A stretch of DNA of 64,000 nt, from the NCBI GenBank assembly GCA_038049695.1, contig CP142454.1, forward strand, positions 13,558,501 to 13,622,500, in the 5' to 3' direction. This stretch comes from Cinnamomum chago (lineage: Eukaryota > Streptophyta > Magnoliopsida > Laurales > Lauraceae). The number at the start of each line of letters is the position of its first letter. Position 1 is the stretch's first letter. Below are positions 11,843 to 24,671 of this stretch, one piece after another. Both the position numbers and the translations under genes were made by a program. The notes below the pieces were generated by a model. It ran no database searches. It was not told the DNA's origin and worked only from the letters and a program-made list of their open reading frames with translations.

Positions 11843-13496
11843 ATGGATAACCGTCGTGAAGGCACTTCTACCAATAAGCCTCCTCTGTCGGATGGTATAA
11901 ATTATGCTTATTAGAAATCCAAAATAGTTGTCTTTGTAAACGTCATAGATCTAAAAATTTGGAAATCTATTGCGGTAGGCTATTCCCTGCCCACTGTCAT
12001 TACTAATGGGTTAACCAGTCTTAAATCTAAAAAACAATAGACTAAGAATGAAGAATTAGCAGCCACTTGCAACTCTAGTGCTTTGAATGCTATTTATAAT
12101 ATAGTTAGCATGTCTGAGTTTCATAAAATTTCTACATGCACTGCTGCAAAAGAAGCTTGAGATATTCTACAGACTATACATGAAGGGAATGACACTGTCA
12201 AATAGTTGAAACTTCAGAAATTATATACAATTTTCGAAACCATCAAGATGGAGGATGATGAAACCTTTAATGAGTTCAATTCGAAGCTGAATGCAATTGT
12301 GAATGATACTTTTACTTTGGGAGAACCAATTCCTGAAAATAGGATTGTTAAAAAGATTTTGCAATCTCTTTCATAAATGTTTGGTGCAAAGGTTATGGCC
12401 ATAGAGAAGTATAAAAACCTGAATATTCTCAAAGCTGAGAAGTTGGTTGGCAACCTTCAAACTTTTGAAACAAACGTAAGGACTAATGGAAAATCGAAAT
12501 CTAAAGGTGTTGCTTTAAAAGCCTCTAAGAATCATTCAGAAATATTACTAGTGATTCTGATTCTGAGGAGATAGAACTCCAAGTTGTTGTTCGGTTTATG
12601 AAGCAATTTTAGTTGTTTATGAAAGGGAAGAAAAGTGATTTGAAAATCCCCAAAAATTATAAGAATAAATCTTCTAAAGGGATTCAATATTTTGAGTGTC
12701 ATGGTTATTGACAAATTGCTAGTGACTGTGCTAAAAAAATGCCAAAAGAGAATGCTTTCAATTTGACTTGGGATGATGATACTTCTGAGGAAGATGATAA
12801 AAAATTTGAGTCCGAGAAGCCTGAAACTAGCAAAGAAAAATTCATGGCATTCACAATAACTTTAGTTTCTACTACTCCACCACTTTCTTCTGATGATGGG
12901 ACTGATCAAGATGTCAGTGAGTCATAAACTGAACATAATTGAAAAGCTGAATATTAATTATTATTTACAAAGTCCATGAAGATGCAAAAGATGAATCTGA
13001 AGAGCAAAATATTCTTTAAAAGCTGAACTGACAGAAACTCTTACTAAAGTGAGTCAATAACAGGTTGGCAGATAAATTGATTGCTGAAGTACAGAGTGTG
13101 ATTTACTTGATCACAATATGAAGACCTTGAAAGCTGAATACTTACGTGCAAGGAAGACTCAACATAGTTCTTTCTGAGTTGGATACTACTAAGACTTCAT
13201 TAAACATGATGAATACAGGGTCTAAAAAACTTGATAACATCCTGTGCAGTCAAAAGGCAAAGAGAGTCATGCATGACATTGGCTACTCTGACGGGGCATC
13301 TACATTAAAAGGCAAATGTGCTAACTGTTTTGTACAAAATTTAGTTGTTACCAATCATGTCGTTCATGTTACAAATACAACTACCAAGAAGAAGAATGTG
13401 TCACGTTCTTAACGTATGTCCACTTGTCATCATTGTGGAATTAAAGGACACATTCGACCCCATTGCAATAAGCTGCGAAAATCACCAAATCGAATG
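11843..13496 (+). pseudogene. Copia gag remnant with in-frame stops
   Basis: A plus-strand reading begins MDNRREGTSTNKPPLSDGIN shortly after the primer-binding site. It continues through the usual gag core, including a stretch like KLQKLYTIFETIKMEDDETF, with several in-frame stops (for example in place of the Trp expected after INYAY). A first zinc-knuckle-like motif near 12690 has lost its first cysteine and carries a stop. A second CCHC knuckle, CHHCGIKGHIRPHC, is intact near 13426-13467. Gag packages element RNA; this copy cannot make a full protein. No pol follows. Confidence 0.8.
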
Positions 13497-13945
13497 TAAT
13501 GAAAAACATAGAAGACCGAGCTGAAAAAGAATACCAAAGCTGTTTGGGTCAAGAAAGAAGACCTATCTTCTGTATTGGTACACACTTTGCTGAATTGTTT
13601 AAATTTACAAGAGTGTGTGCCGAAGTTTCATCACCTCTGATCTGCAAGATCAACCCCCCCCCCCCCCCACCTCAGTACTAATACGAAGATCTTATTGAGA
13701 GGGAGTCAAAATTGAAGGGGAGCAGCAGAATCCAGATTAACAAAAGCTGCTTGAAAAATAATTGTTTGTCAATTATGGACAAAAAATGGGAGAGTAATGA
13801 AGCTAGGGGGAGAAAACAAGTAAAGATCTACAGGTGTTGAAATCTTTTTTTGTCTGAAAACTCAATATATTTGGGGTTTTTCTTATGGGTAGATCGTTTG
13901 TATTGTCATATGGAGTTTTGTCCATGAATGGTCAAATGGGGAGAT

Positions 13946-14855
13946 TGTTAATATTTTTATGCCGGCTAATTCATGGGTTGGATAAAACTCTGGGTCCATT
14001 GAGTTGTATTTTCTAATTTCTTTTAAAATGGATTGTGGTTGCGTCGTCGTAAGAGCTGAAGTGAAGAAATAAGAAAAGAGAGAAGACATGGCGAAACACC
14101 CAAGTCAAAGTGATCGGACCCTCTATGCGATTGATCGACAGTTGAATCGCCCCAGTTATTTGGGTGCTCCGATCGATCGGAGCCACTGTCTGATCGATCG
14201 GATAGGCGTGGGTCATAACGGGAAAGTCTCCTGATCTGAATAGGAATTGTTTCATTTTGAGACTCTGTTTCCCAATTTGAATTCTATTTGTGATCTAAGT
14301 CTAAGATACTAATTTGGGGCGATAAATAGGGTGTTGCTTTCAACCCTAAATAGAGGTGTGCATATTGAAGATCAGACACATCAATTGCCACTTTCATTAA
14401 TCTGAGTCAGAGATATCTTAGAGAGAGAGATTATTATCTAGAGCCATTGAGAGACTGTTTTAAAGGGCTACTCTAGAAGGTTATTGTTGCTTCTGCTTTC
14501 TTGTAGAAGATAGTTCATCTTGACTGATAAGGTGCGAGGAGATCAAGTAAGGAGAACGGTACATGGTGGATGTTGTGTTAGTAGATTATTTGCAAGAACA
14601 ACTACAGTCCTTAGGTCGATGTACAAACCGAGGTAAAGGAGCTTGTGAGTATATCTTGTAACTGTTCGCAAACTCTTGATTTCTGGTTCATGGTTTTTCT
14701 CCTAGATAGGGTTTCCACACTAAATATTGTATTTGCCTTCTTGTGGTGTGTAATTGGTAGATAGCTAGTTCTATATTGTCTGATTGGTTATTTCCGCTGT
14801 ATTGATTGGTTAAATTAGAATTAATATCCATTTTAGTAGTCTACAAAAACTTTCA
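13946..14855 (+). repeat. 3' LTR of the Copia element
   Basis: Begins TGTTAATATT directly after a purine-rich tract and ends ...ACTTTCA. It contains two 'gatcgatcgg'-type repeats near 14160-14200 within 'tcgatcggagccactgtctg', and its last 351 bp are repeated at 11437-11787. Confidence 0.85.
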
Positions 14856-15541
14856 AGATTAATTTTCAAACTAAAACATTGCATGTAAAAATCACTCAGC
14901 AACTTCTGAGTTCCACTCGAGTTTGAAACAGACACTGAATTAAAAAAGGGTAGTACCATTCTTGTGTGGTATGTGTTTGAGACAGCTCCAAGCAGCATAA
15001 CTCCCCATGGAAATTCCTATCACATAAAACCTAGGTCCTAACTCCAATTGGTTTGCAAGTTCTTGAATATCAAAAGCTTCACTCTTAACAAAACGCTTTG
15101 GGTTTGGATCACTCTCTCCATATCCTGCTCTATCATAGGTTAAAATATATATACCCAGCTCCTCTAGTAACTCCTGAAATAAAAAAGAGAGACCAATCAA
15201 CTGAAGGTATTACTCAGGAACCAGTCAGCAAACTTATGTGAATGTAACCAATTATGAAACAAGAACACAACAGGATTTACGTGGTTAAGCAATGCGTCTA
15301 TAAATTAATTTTCATTGTATTTGAGAAATAAGGTTATAATGGTTTAACCATTCTCGTGCCTCTCCAATTACACTGATTTTTGAGTCTCGACGACTTTTAG
15401 GACACATTTGGATAGCATCCTCAGCGAGGATAAATGCCCCATTTTCCGTGTTTGCATGGAAAACCCACGTTTGGTAAACCATGGGAGGCATGTGTGGATT
15501 TGCGCTCTTATAATATTTTATACTACTTTTTTAAAGGACTT

Positions 15542-18500
15542 TGTTACGTCCCCCGAACCCGATTAGAAAATAAACCGGATCTGGGGAGTGGAATTTATGA
15601 CTAATTAAAAATTTTGTCCTTTAGGCCCAAGGATAGTAAGTCCGCTGTGAGGATATAATATTTAAAGCCTCAAATAAAATAAGAATTTGCGGAACTCATA
15701 CAATTCTAAGCATATTTGGATATCAACAAGGAATAATGAATCTCAATATAGATTAAAGTTGAACAAAGAATAAAATAAAACTTAAACAAGGAAATTGATT
15801 TATTCAATGGCCATCCCACTAATCAAGGCCATTTAAAATAATAGTGAAGTCAATAGTGTGGAAGTTCAACGAGAGATAAATAAAGAATAAAGAATCTAAT
15901 GAGGTCCTAATGAATATCTCTCGTGCCAGATATGATGACGCTACTCTACGTCATCTACACGCCACTCTCGTTCCTCCTCAGCTGGTTGGAGATCCTCTGG
16001 GATCTCCTCACCGGCCTACTCCTCGTAGTAGTACTCACCTGAGGAGTCTGCACACCAAGGAACAGAGTCAACGACATGTTGAGCAATAGATAAACAAGAT
16101 ATAAATAATCATGTTATGCATCAAATATAAGAGTAATGATAAGTATAAGATCGTAAGAATATAAGGAACAATAGTAGGCATATAGCATAAGTAAATAACC
16201 ATCAGGATCATAAATAGAAATCCTAGCAATACTAACAATCACCACTACCAATGTAATGTAATGCACAAGAGGGAGACTCCATGGATGTCCCAGCCACCTC
16301 ACGGGGTACCAGTAACAATCATATCCGGACTACTGATACCAAAGTCAGGCTCCAGGGGAATCCTGGCTCTCGGTCCTGGGAATAGTAGTACGGTCCCAGC
16401 TCGCTCCCAACTATTTAACACCATGGAAGCCGTCCAAAGCCGACTGCCCACCCCGATGTCCGAGTAACCGGCCCATCAATAATACCCCAAACTGCAGCTG
16501 ACCATGATATGCAAATAATAATAATACTAAAGTGGTGTTGACACGAGAATAGACCAAGACAAGCAAGTCTGGCTAGCTCAATATACAAGACATGTTCGTA
16601 GGGATTATCTCATTCAAGTCAATACAAGAAAAATCCAATCACATGATAATCCCTTCAGTCTAGTCAGTCATGTTTATCAATTATACAACATGGGGTCCTA
16701 AGGTGTACTCTAAGTCAGGTCCAAGTCCTAATTCTATAAGGAATTATGTTTCATAATTAATTAGATGTATTATGCCGAGAGTGAGTGTACAAGGAATTAT
16801 AACAACGGATACAATTAAATAAGTCAAGGAAGAATTACGATCCAAACCTAGGCAAGTGGTGTCATCCATGTATTCTACATGTTCTAACGGAGTACGTGTG
16901 GAATTGGATCAACGATGCTTCTAAGTAAATCCCTTGGTGTACAATCATGTTAAGCATCCATACGCATTCGGTTACCCCATATTTAATACACGAATACTTA
17001 GACACCTAATCGAAGCACACCAAGACACGTGCTACGATTTATTCCCCATTAATGGTCAACTGATAGTAGGTTCATGGTTTCCAACATCTAAAGCCCAAAC
17101 CTAAGTTACTGGTCTCATTTCTAATAAAATATAGGCTGGGTCAATAATCTAAGTTTTTACATCACTTCCCGACCTCCTATTGTGATGAAACCAGAACCAT
17201 TGGATTCTACATCTCAAGGGCTTTCCAACGGTATATAATATGTAGAAATCCGACGTACGGATTAAAAGTTACAAGTGTTATAAGTATTTTTCCAAAGTTA
17301 TCAAAAATTACAAAAATGCCATCCGATCGATCGGACAAGAGATTCGATCGATCGGACTGATATTCGTTTCAGTTAACTGAGACCAAATTTCAGTCCGATC
17401 GATCAACTTGCAGGCGTAATCGATCGGCACTGTAGCTTGAGCCCGAAAATGGATTTTTAACTTCTTTTTCCTACAGAAAACGAGCATCCATGCTTCCCAA
17501 TCATTACAATCATCATTCTCATCCATTCTATCAAATTAAAAACCTCCAAAGCTACCATTTAACCATTTTTCCAATCCAAACCACAAATCTAACCTAACAT
17601 GTCAATCCCAATGCAATACCAATAATAAGCTTGAAATTTGGGTAATCTAACAAGGATATCATTGCAATAAAAAGAAAACAATACACACATGATTAATATA
17701 TACCCAATCATTACAATCATCATTCCCATCCATTCTATCAAATTAAAAACCTCCAAAGCTACCATTTAACCATTAATCCAATCCAAACAACAAATCTAAC
17801 CTAACATGTCAATCCCAATGCAATACCAACAATAAGCTTGGAATTTGGGTAATCTAACAAGGATATCATTGCAATCAAAAGAAAACAATACACACATGAT
17901 TAAATATAGAATGCATATCTACTTGCCTCAACCAAGAAGATGATTAGAAATTGGAAAAGCTTGAGGAGAAGCTTTCTACCATGAAAACCACAATCTACCC
18001 CGCTCAAAAGTAATCTAGAACACTGAGAAAAAGAAAGAAAGGAAAAAGATCATGATCCAACCTATTCTAACAAAAGAGAAAACAAATGGAAAAGTTGATG
18101 ATGGGAAAATACTTACCAACTAGTATTAATGGAGAGAGGAGATCGAAAGGAAGAAGATGTGCGGTCCTAATCGCGGAGGTAATCTCTCCTAGAGGGAGAT
18201 CTGGGCTTGAGAAGATGAAGATGGAGAAGGAGGGCTGCTGTAGCTTCGTTGCAGAAGTGAGAAAGAGAGTAGGGCTAATCCCTGTTTAAGAAGAAAAGAG
18301 GGAGGAAAAGATCGAATTGCCCTTTAAGTGGGTCCGGTGAAAGAATGGACCATTTGAAGGGTTTCTGATCATCGGATCCCGACGAGCCAGAAGACAAAAA
18401 TGATTAGCGCGACGAGACCTTTCTAACGAACCCAAAATCACGGTAATAGGAATTTTTCCGGAAAAACACTCAATTTTCCCTAATTTGCAAACTACCCCTG

Positions 18501-18688
18501 TTAGGATCAAACGAACTCGAAATCAAACGAAACTTCTCAGACACTATTCTAACACTAAAAGAAACTCACTCAAGGCCTAAACCCACTTAAATATCTAACA
18601 ATACAATTAATTATAATAATAATAAAATAAACGGGTCAACGGGCCTGCAATTGGGCCCAATTGACCCAGTAAGGTCGCGGACCTTACA
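15542..18688. mobile_element. Solo LTR (about 3.1 kb) in intron 1 of hydrolase copy E
   Basis: The stretch begins TGTTACGTCCCCCGAACC and ends GGTCGCGGACCTTACA, with the TGT...ACA ends expected of an LTR. It is flanked by gactt (15537-15541) and aactt (18689-18693), a target-site duplication differing at one base. No protein domains, primer-binding site or second LTR are visible. The matching intron of copy B lacks it. The long LTR and this terminal sequence suggest a Gypsy-type element; that assignment is inference. It contains several 'cgatcgatcgg' motifs (17325-17430) and a 207-bp tandem duplication. Confidence 0.75.
17496..17908. repeat. 207-bp tandem duplication inside the solo LTR
   Basis: Two adjacent copies begin 'cccaatcattacaatcatca' at 17496 and 17703 and run to 'acacacatgattaa'. 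They differ at only a few positions. Confidence 0.92.
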
Positions 18689-18717
18689 AACTTTTTTCAA
18701 AAAAAATAAAAATCACT

Positions 18718-19345
18718 TGTGTGGGCCCCTAATTCACGATTAGAACCATTCATCATTTTCATAAGGCAAAAAATGACTTTGAGGTGAAATTTGAGCCGTT
18801 GATTCATCATGGATTTTGAGAGAATCGTTAAAAACTCAAGACCATTAGATGACTCTCATTAGACTTTTGTGGGCCCCTAAGCCACAATCCAAACTGTTCA
18901 ACTTCTTTAGAAGATTGAAAACGGCTAGGGGATCAAATTTGAGTCTTGCTTCATCATGGATCTTCATAAAATTGGGGAAAACCTTAGATTGTTGATATGC
19001 TTTAGTGCCATTGCAAACTTTGTAAATGTCGTCCATTTTTTTAATTTTTTCATTCTAGTGGTCTCCTAAATCATGATCAGAAACGTTCATCCTCTCCAGA
19101 AGGCCAAAACACCCACTGAAACAAATTTGAGCCATTGATTAATCATGGATTTTGAGGAAATCTGAAAAAAAAAAAAAAAAAAACCTCCATACATGTAGAT
19201 GACCGTTTCTAGACTTCCGCGGGCCCCTAAATCATGATCCGAACCGTTCATCTTTTCTAGCAGATCAAAATGGGCAAAGGTCAATTTCATGTCTTGGTTC
19301 CTCATGAATTTTGAGAAATTTGTGAAAAATGGTGAACGTTAGATC
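18718..19345. repeat. Four diverged tandem repeats of about 150-190 bp
   Basis: Units start near 18718, 18867, 19058 and 19218. Each carries 'gggcccctaa(a)tca.gatc.gaac.gttcatc' followed by a conserved 'ttgattcatcatggatttt' stretch. The related copy B region has about two units (36250-36530), so unit number changed after duplication. No coding potential is evident. Confidence 0.75.
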
Positions 19346-19866
19346 TAGTATAGTGTACTATGTGATCCAAATGTGGAATCCTCTAAATCGTTGATTCCTC
19401 TCTAGTTACCAAACATGCCCATAGCCAAAAACCTAGTCCTAGTGCCTTTTGTCTCCTGCGGCCCTAGCAGGTGAACCCAACATTGGATCTAATGTACATT
19501 ATGGCCCAGGAGATAATCACTACATAATATAAGCCATTTATCAATACCCTAAATTCAGTTGAAGAACTAAACCCATTTAGGAAAGCAGGTAGAAAGGGCA
19601 GAATTTCATCCTACTCGAGATGCTGCGATGATGAACTCTCTGGAGTCGCCCATGCCATGTAATACAACGATTTTGTACTTAGCCTTCTCTTTTGGGATTC
19701 CACTCTCATTGTAGGCCAGATGCCTTCCATCCCTGAGCCTCACTCTGGTTGCAGTAACTGGAGGACCATTTGGAGATCCACATAGCCTTGGAGGGGGAGG
19801 TTGGATGGCTTCATAAATCAACCCTCCCAAAGCCACCAGAAGAACTACTTCTATTTCCTTTAACAT

Positions 19867-21723
19867 CTTTTAGTGCTTGTATCATACATACAGTTCCACA
19901 CATATACGAGGAATTCACCTGAGAGAGAGTTCTGGGCCCTTTTTATTGAGCTAAAAAATGCTTTGTAATTTGGTCCAGAGCCAAATACAGTGGTAAGGTT
20001 TTCACAGGTTGCTGATATATTGGCTTTTTCTTATTTTAGGCGCATTAGAGGATATGGACTCCCACATAAATAGGCCCTGGGAAGATTAATATACTAGTGC
20101 ATTTTGAATGGATGGATGAGATCTTATATTGGCATTTTCTTATTACAGGCATTAGAGGATAATGATTCACACCATAAATAGGCCCTGGATAGATTGCCTG
20201 TATCCTCGAGTGTTTCAGAGGATGAATAAACTACCTGCTAAAACCATCGAATAGCATGGTTTCCACTTGTGTTAAGATGCTTTTGTGCCAACATTGACTG
20301 TAGGCTTGCATGTAGGATCTGACACCTTGCATGCAATATGAGATGGGCCATGCGTTGGTTGATCTGCTCCATCTGATCCCGTGATCGGACTGAGTCTTCT
20401 ATAGCTTTCCTACCTGTTTCATTGATGCGGGCCCCTTGCTTGGTGATCCCATTCTTGACTATTGGTGTGTGGGGTCCTGGATTTGGAGATGCAAAATCCC
20501 CCAGATTGGAAGTTTATAACTCTAATCAGTGGCTAACAAATAAATGATTAAAAGCAGTATGCAGACCAGAAGGGCATTTATCAGCAGTAAGGATTACTGA
20601 CCAAGGTCCATGGGATATGAAGGAATGGAAGTAACTGAAAACTGTATCTCTGCTGTGGATTAGGACTTTGATTTCTCTATTTGAATTTTTTTTTTTTTTC
20701 GGTGGAACACGTGATCTAGTTGCCTTGGATTCAAGAGTCTGATCCATAAATCTACCATGCCAGGATAATAAACTACATGGGAAGATGGAATCTGTTCTAA
20801 GGATGCATATTTAGGTACAGTTCTTCCCTTGCTTCGTAATATTTTTCTAGTTATTTCCAGTATAGAAAATGAAATATTATCATTGTGACTCGTGAAACTT
20901 CTTATAAACCAGTCGTTTATGGTGATATTTCACTTGGTCGCAATACTTGGAGATAGCCAATTTGAAAGTTCTGCCATTTGTTTATTTGCTGAAGCTGTTA
21001 TTGTAGCATCCAGTGATGCCATTAACTGCTGATAAATCATACATGCACATTCTGTGGGTGGCCCAGCTTATGGATATTTTGGAATATGGAAGAATCATTC
21101 CTTGATCACCAGATGCACATATATGTTGCAAAGAAAGAGTAGGTACTTGACCCTGACAATATTTCCATAGAAAGTAAGACTATAATGTTTCAGTTAATGA
21201 GGCTGCATTTGGTTGGATCCAAAATTGTAATTCATTTAGGCCATTATTGAACTGTAGATTTTATCATAGGTGTATTTTGGCTTGTTTATACACAAATGAC
21301 CACAGCAAAAATAAAAATTAAATCACTACATAATGAGAATTTTATATAGAGTGGGCCCCACTTGCCATGTTGGCAATTGGACACCCCCGCACTAAGATAT
21401 GTCCACTTACTTCCCAAATCAAGAGCATAGAAGGGAAAAAATAAAAATAAAGAGAGCAACTATCCATCAAGCTGTTCTTCTGCCTGTGTCTGTGAGCAGG
21501 TGTACATCAATTGCCCTCGGATCATGTGGAGTGAATCCAGTGGACCAAATTCGCGTACACATCTTTAGAACCCACATCTGTATTTGCTCTCATTGTACAC
21601 GCATATCAATCCTTGCGTTCGTAGCGGAACATCATTCTTATCCAATCATATGCATATATAAGCAATCTATCTAAAAGCTATTTTACTTGAGTTGATTACA
21701 ATAGCAGTTTTCAAGCAGGATCC
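19867..21723. other. Intergenic DNA between hydrolase copies E and D
   Basis: No gene is seen. The part nearest copy E contains two 'cattagaggat...cataaataggccctgg' repeats (about 20042-20200), also present upstream of copy B. The part from 20310 onward is duplicated at 39440-39700 and 46050-47110, where the LTR-like element split it. It should contain the copy E promoter and the copy D 3' UTR. Confidence 0.6.
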
Positions 21724-24671
21724 TTAGTCATTGAACTCGGCCAAACTAGAAGAAGACTCTCCACCAACCAGTGCTCTTAGGATTTCATCACTCACACCAT
21801 CACTTTTGATCAGAAGATGCCCACAATCAGCAAGCTCGTGATACTGTATCCATGGCAGCCTCTTTGAAACATAGCGTTGTAGGAGAAAAGGAACGAGCTT
21901 GTCTTCGTAGCCTTGCCATATGTGGACAGATCCCTTGTGAGGGAATGGATTGCTGAGATCCAAGGGATCAAAGTCCCATGTGCTAAAACCAACCATTATG
22001 TCTCGATGGATAGATTCAAAATCACCTTGTTGTCTTGCCTTGTCCTGGAACCAAGAAAATGGTTGTTTTCACGACACTATCATTACTGAGAATGCTTTTA
22101 CAAGAGGAAAAGAACATTGTTGATAAATGTGAATAAAGATAATATAAGTACTTATTTGCAACATGGTTTATAACTTTACATGCATTTTTCTTTATCATCT
22201 AACTTTTAGAAGTGTATCCATTGTATAGGAACTGAAGCAAACCCATTATCCGTGGAGAATTTTTCCAGTAGTTAAATATTTGATTGGCATTGATTATTGG
22301 GGTTATCTATAGTCAAACCAATAGTCGCTAAAAGAATAAAAGGCTTTGATGGTGCTTGAGATAAACCAGCCATGATTGAAGAAGTCCCTGCTGGGGCATA
22401 TGAGCTTGTGTTCCTTTTGAATCTTTATATACATATAGTTCCGGAGTGCCTCTGGATGTGCATCAAACACTCTATTTTGAGTGTTTTAGCAGAAGGGAAC
22501 ATTATATGTCATGCTGCATGATTTTGATTGCTAATGAACATTAGCAACATTGCAGGTAGGTGTGGGTGCTATTTTTTAACTTTTCTACTCTGAATCACCA
22601 TTTGGGAATTGGGAATTTGGCATAAGCCAGCAACAATTTAAGGGAAATTTGGTGGCATGAAAATTAGCAACAATACTAGCAATGAATCGGATAATATTTT
22701 CTAACTTTTCCCTAGTAAATCAGCAATGGTTATATGGTAGAACTCTTCAAGCCAACACCCAATAGATGGGATATGGCTAAGATGACGAGGAATGGATGCC
22801 TATAGGTTTTGGTACACCATTTAGGTGGCATGGTAATTATCTGCCATATTAGGTAGAAATGGGATACTACATTCACTTTTCCTCTTGAAATCATTATTTG
22901 GGACTAATGCTAATGGTGATACCGGCCAAAAGAGGGAGAACAATAGTATTCCATCCCACCTAATATGGATTTTGACTCATTTTCCCCAAAAAATGCAAAA
23001 TCAAGAATTTTAGACTCAATTTTAACAAAATTTATTTTTTACTGAAGAGGATAGTGGAATCCAGTTCAAGTATGTGAAATTGTGGATCCCTCTTAGAATT
23101 TAAATCTATAAAAATATGGTAAGGGTAACAACCTCAGTAGTAGTCGGTTGGTTTGCTGACATTTTCTGAATGATCTCCCTGTCTTTTTGGCTAAAAATCT
23201 TAAGGGTCCCCTCCAAAGCACTAAATGTAGGGAACCATTTCTGAGTCGCCCACCAGTAGACTAGATGAGGAGCATAGTGTGCAATGCGTAGTGCCCATTG
23301 GTCCTGTACAAGCCGTGTCCTGTAAACTTCACTACATAGATTGGCTGGCAAAGAAGGCCACCAGTAGTTGATGACTGGAACAACGAGTGCTACCCCTGCT
23401 AATCTACATGGAAATTATTTGGTAGGTAATTAGACCTGCAGCACCAAACAAACATTGAAAACAAATCCTACTTTGTTTAATCTGACAAAGCTTTGCCTGA
23501 GTTGGGTCTTAGACTAGGCTCAATTTAAACTAAAATTGGCTTAGCTTGATCAAATTATGCAATAATATTATCAATTTTGCTACTGATATCAGATTATCTT
23601 TTAAACTAAAACGTTGTATGTAAAAATAACTCAGCAATATCTGAATTTGACTCAAGAGTATGAAACTATACATTAAAAAAGAAAAGAAAAAACTGGGCAG
23701 TATCATACCTGTGTGGTATGTGTTTGAGACAGCTCCAAGCAGCATAAGCCCCCATGGAGATTCCAATCACATAAAACCTTGGTCCTATCTCCAATTGGTC
23801 TGCAAGTTCCTGCATGTCAAAAGCTTCACTCTTAACAGAACGCTTGGGGTTTGGGTCACTCTCTCCATAACCTGCTCTATCAAAGGACAAAAGATACAAA
23901 CCCAGTTCCTCTACCAGCTCCTGAAACAAAAAAGAAGGTACAATCAGCTGAAGGCATTACTCTGAGTCCGAAACCAGTCAGCAAACTGATGAATGTAACC
24001 AATCATGATGCACCAAAACAAAACGAGCAGAACAAGAGTACAACAACAAAATTTACTTGGTTTCACAGTTTGTCTAAATAGCAATTTTCAATATCTCTGA
24101 CAAATTAGGATTAAGATTATTGGGGTTGCAATCTCCTCATGCCTCTCTGAATAAACTAGTTCTTGACAATTTTATTAGAGAACACTTATCTTTGGTGTAA
24201 GTTACCAAAATACCCCTAAAAACCTAGCAGTTCGGAGACTCCAGCCGGGTACACTCCTCCTATGATAGCCAAGGGGCTGCCTGCACAGGTCTGATGTACA
24301 GTATGACCCAGCTGATCAATCACCACATAAAACAAGACATGGATCCATACATCTAACTCAATTGAGCTAAACCCATTTAGGAAAAGAGGTACAAAAAGCT
24401 TTTTTGTTTTTCATCTCACCTTAGATACTGGGATGATGAACTCTTTGGAGTCAGCAATGCCATGTGCTACAATGATTTTGTACTTAGCCTTCTCCTTTGG
24501 GACTCCTCTCTCTTTGTAGGCCAGATGCCTTCCATCTCTGAGCTTCACTCTGGTTGTAGTGACCGGAGGACCATTTGGAGATCCACAAAGCCTTGGCTGG
24601 GGAGGTTGGATGGCTTTATAAATCCACCCTCCCAAAACCACCAGAAGAAATCCTCCTATTTCCTTTAACAT
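21724..24671 (-). CDS. Membrane-anchored alpha/beta hydrolase, copy D (intact, 4 exons)
   Basis: Exons are 24420-24671, 23709-23920, 23133-23403 and 21724-22044; total 1056 nt, 351 residues, with compatible phases. An N-terminal hydrophobic helix (about residues 5-22) is followed by CGSPNGPPVTTTRVKLRDGR, the strand-loop VAHGIADS, DRAGYGESDPNPKR, the nucleophile elbow GISMGA (Ser139), a lid-like region with NYWWPSLPAN and YWWATQKWFP, then GYEDKLVP (Asp293) and DCGHLL (His321). The fold and triad indicate a serine hydrolase (esterase/lipase/thioesterase-like); the substrate is unknown, as for the Arabidopsis relatives of At3g48410 type. The exon 3 donor reads GAG|GTTGTT, a weak form of GT; a site three bases downstream is equally in frame. 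Copy C is its pseudogene partner in block 2. Confidence 0.9.

Larger units (their letters stand above)
11437..14855 (+). mobile_element. Decayed, pol-less Copia-type LTR retrotransposon
   Basis: The right LTR runs from 13946 (TGTTAATATT) to 14855 (ACTTTCA), about 910 bp. The left LTR keeps only its last 351 bp (11437-11787), which align along their whole length with 14505-14855. A primer-binding site matching the initiator-Met tRNA end (TGGTATCAGAGC) follows at 11790-11801. A gag-like region follows, with a short purine-rich tract (aatggggaga) just before the right LTR. No protease, integrase or reverse transcriptase is visible in the 2.2-kb interior, so the element is non-autonomous, and its gag is broken. 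The right LTR abuts sequence homologous to intron 2 of the hydrolase paralogues, so it inserted into, or truncated, hydrolase copy E. No target-site duplication can be read because the left end is lost. Confidence 0.88.
14962..19866 (-). pseudogene. Alpha/beta hydrolase copy E, truncated after exon 2
   Basis: Only two exons remain. Exon 1 (19615-19866) encodes MLKEIEVVLLVALGGLIYEA (membrane anchor) followed by the conserved CGSPNGPPVTATRVRLRDGR and the oxyanion-side motif VLHGMGDS. Exon 2 (14962-15173) encodes DRAGYGESDPNPKR and the nucleophile elbow GISMGS. The splice donor after exon 2 is destroyed: CACAG|GTATG in the paralogues reads CACAAGAATG here. Exons 3 and 4, which carry the catalytic Asp and His, are gone, and a Copia LTR starts 106 bp downstream. 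Intron 1 is swollen by a 3.1-kb solo LTR. It is the partner of copy B in the duplicated block. No full enzyme can be made. Confidence 0.9.

Noticed and set aside
13653..13668. C homopolymer near the end of the Copia interior considered as a polypurine tract
   Set aside because: It is about 280 bases from the LTR and lies on the wrong strand for a plus-strand primer; the purine tract directly before 13946 fits better.
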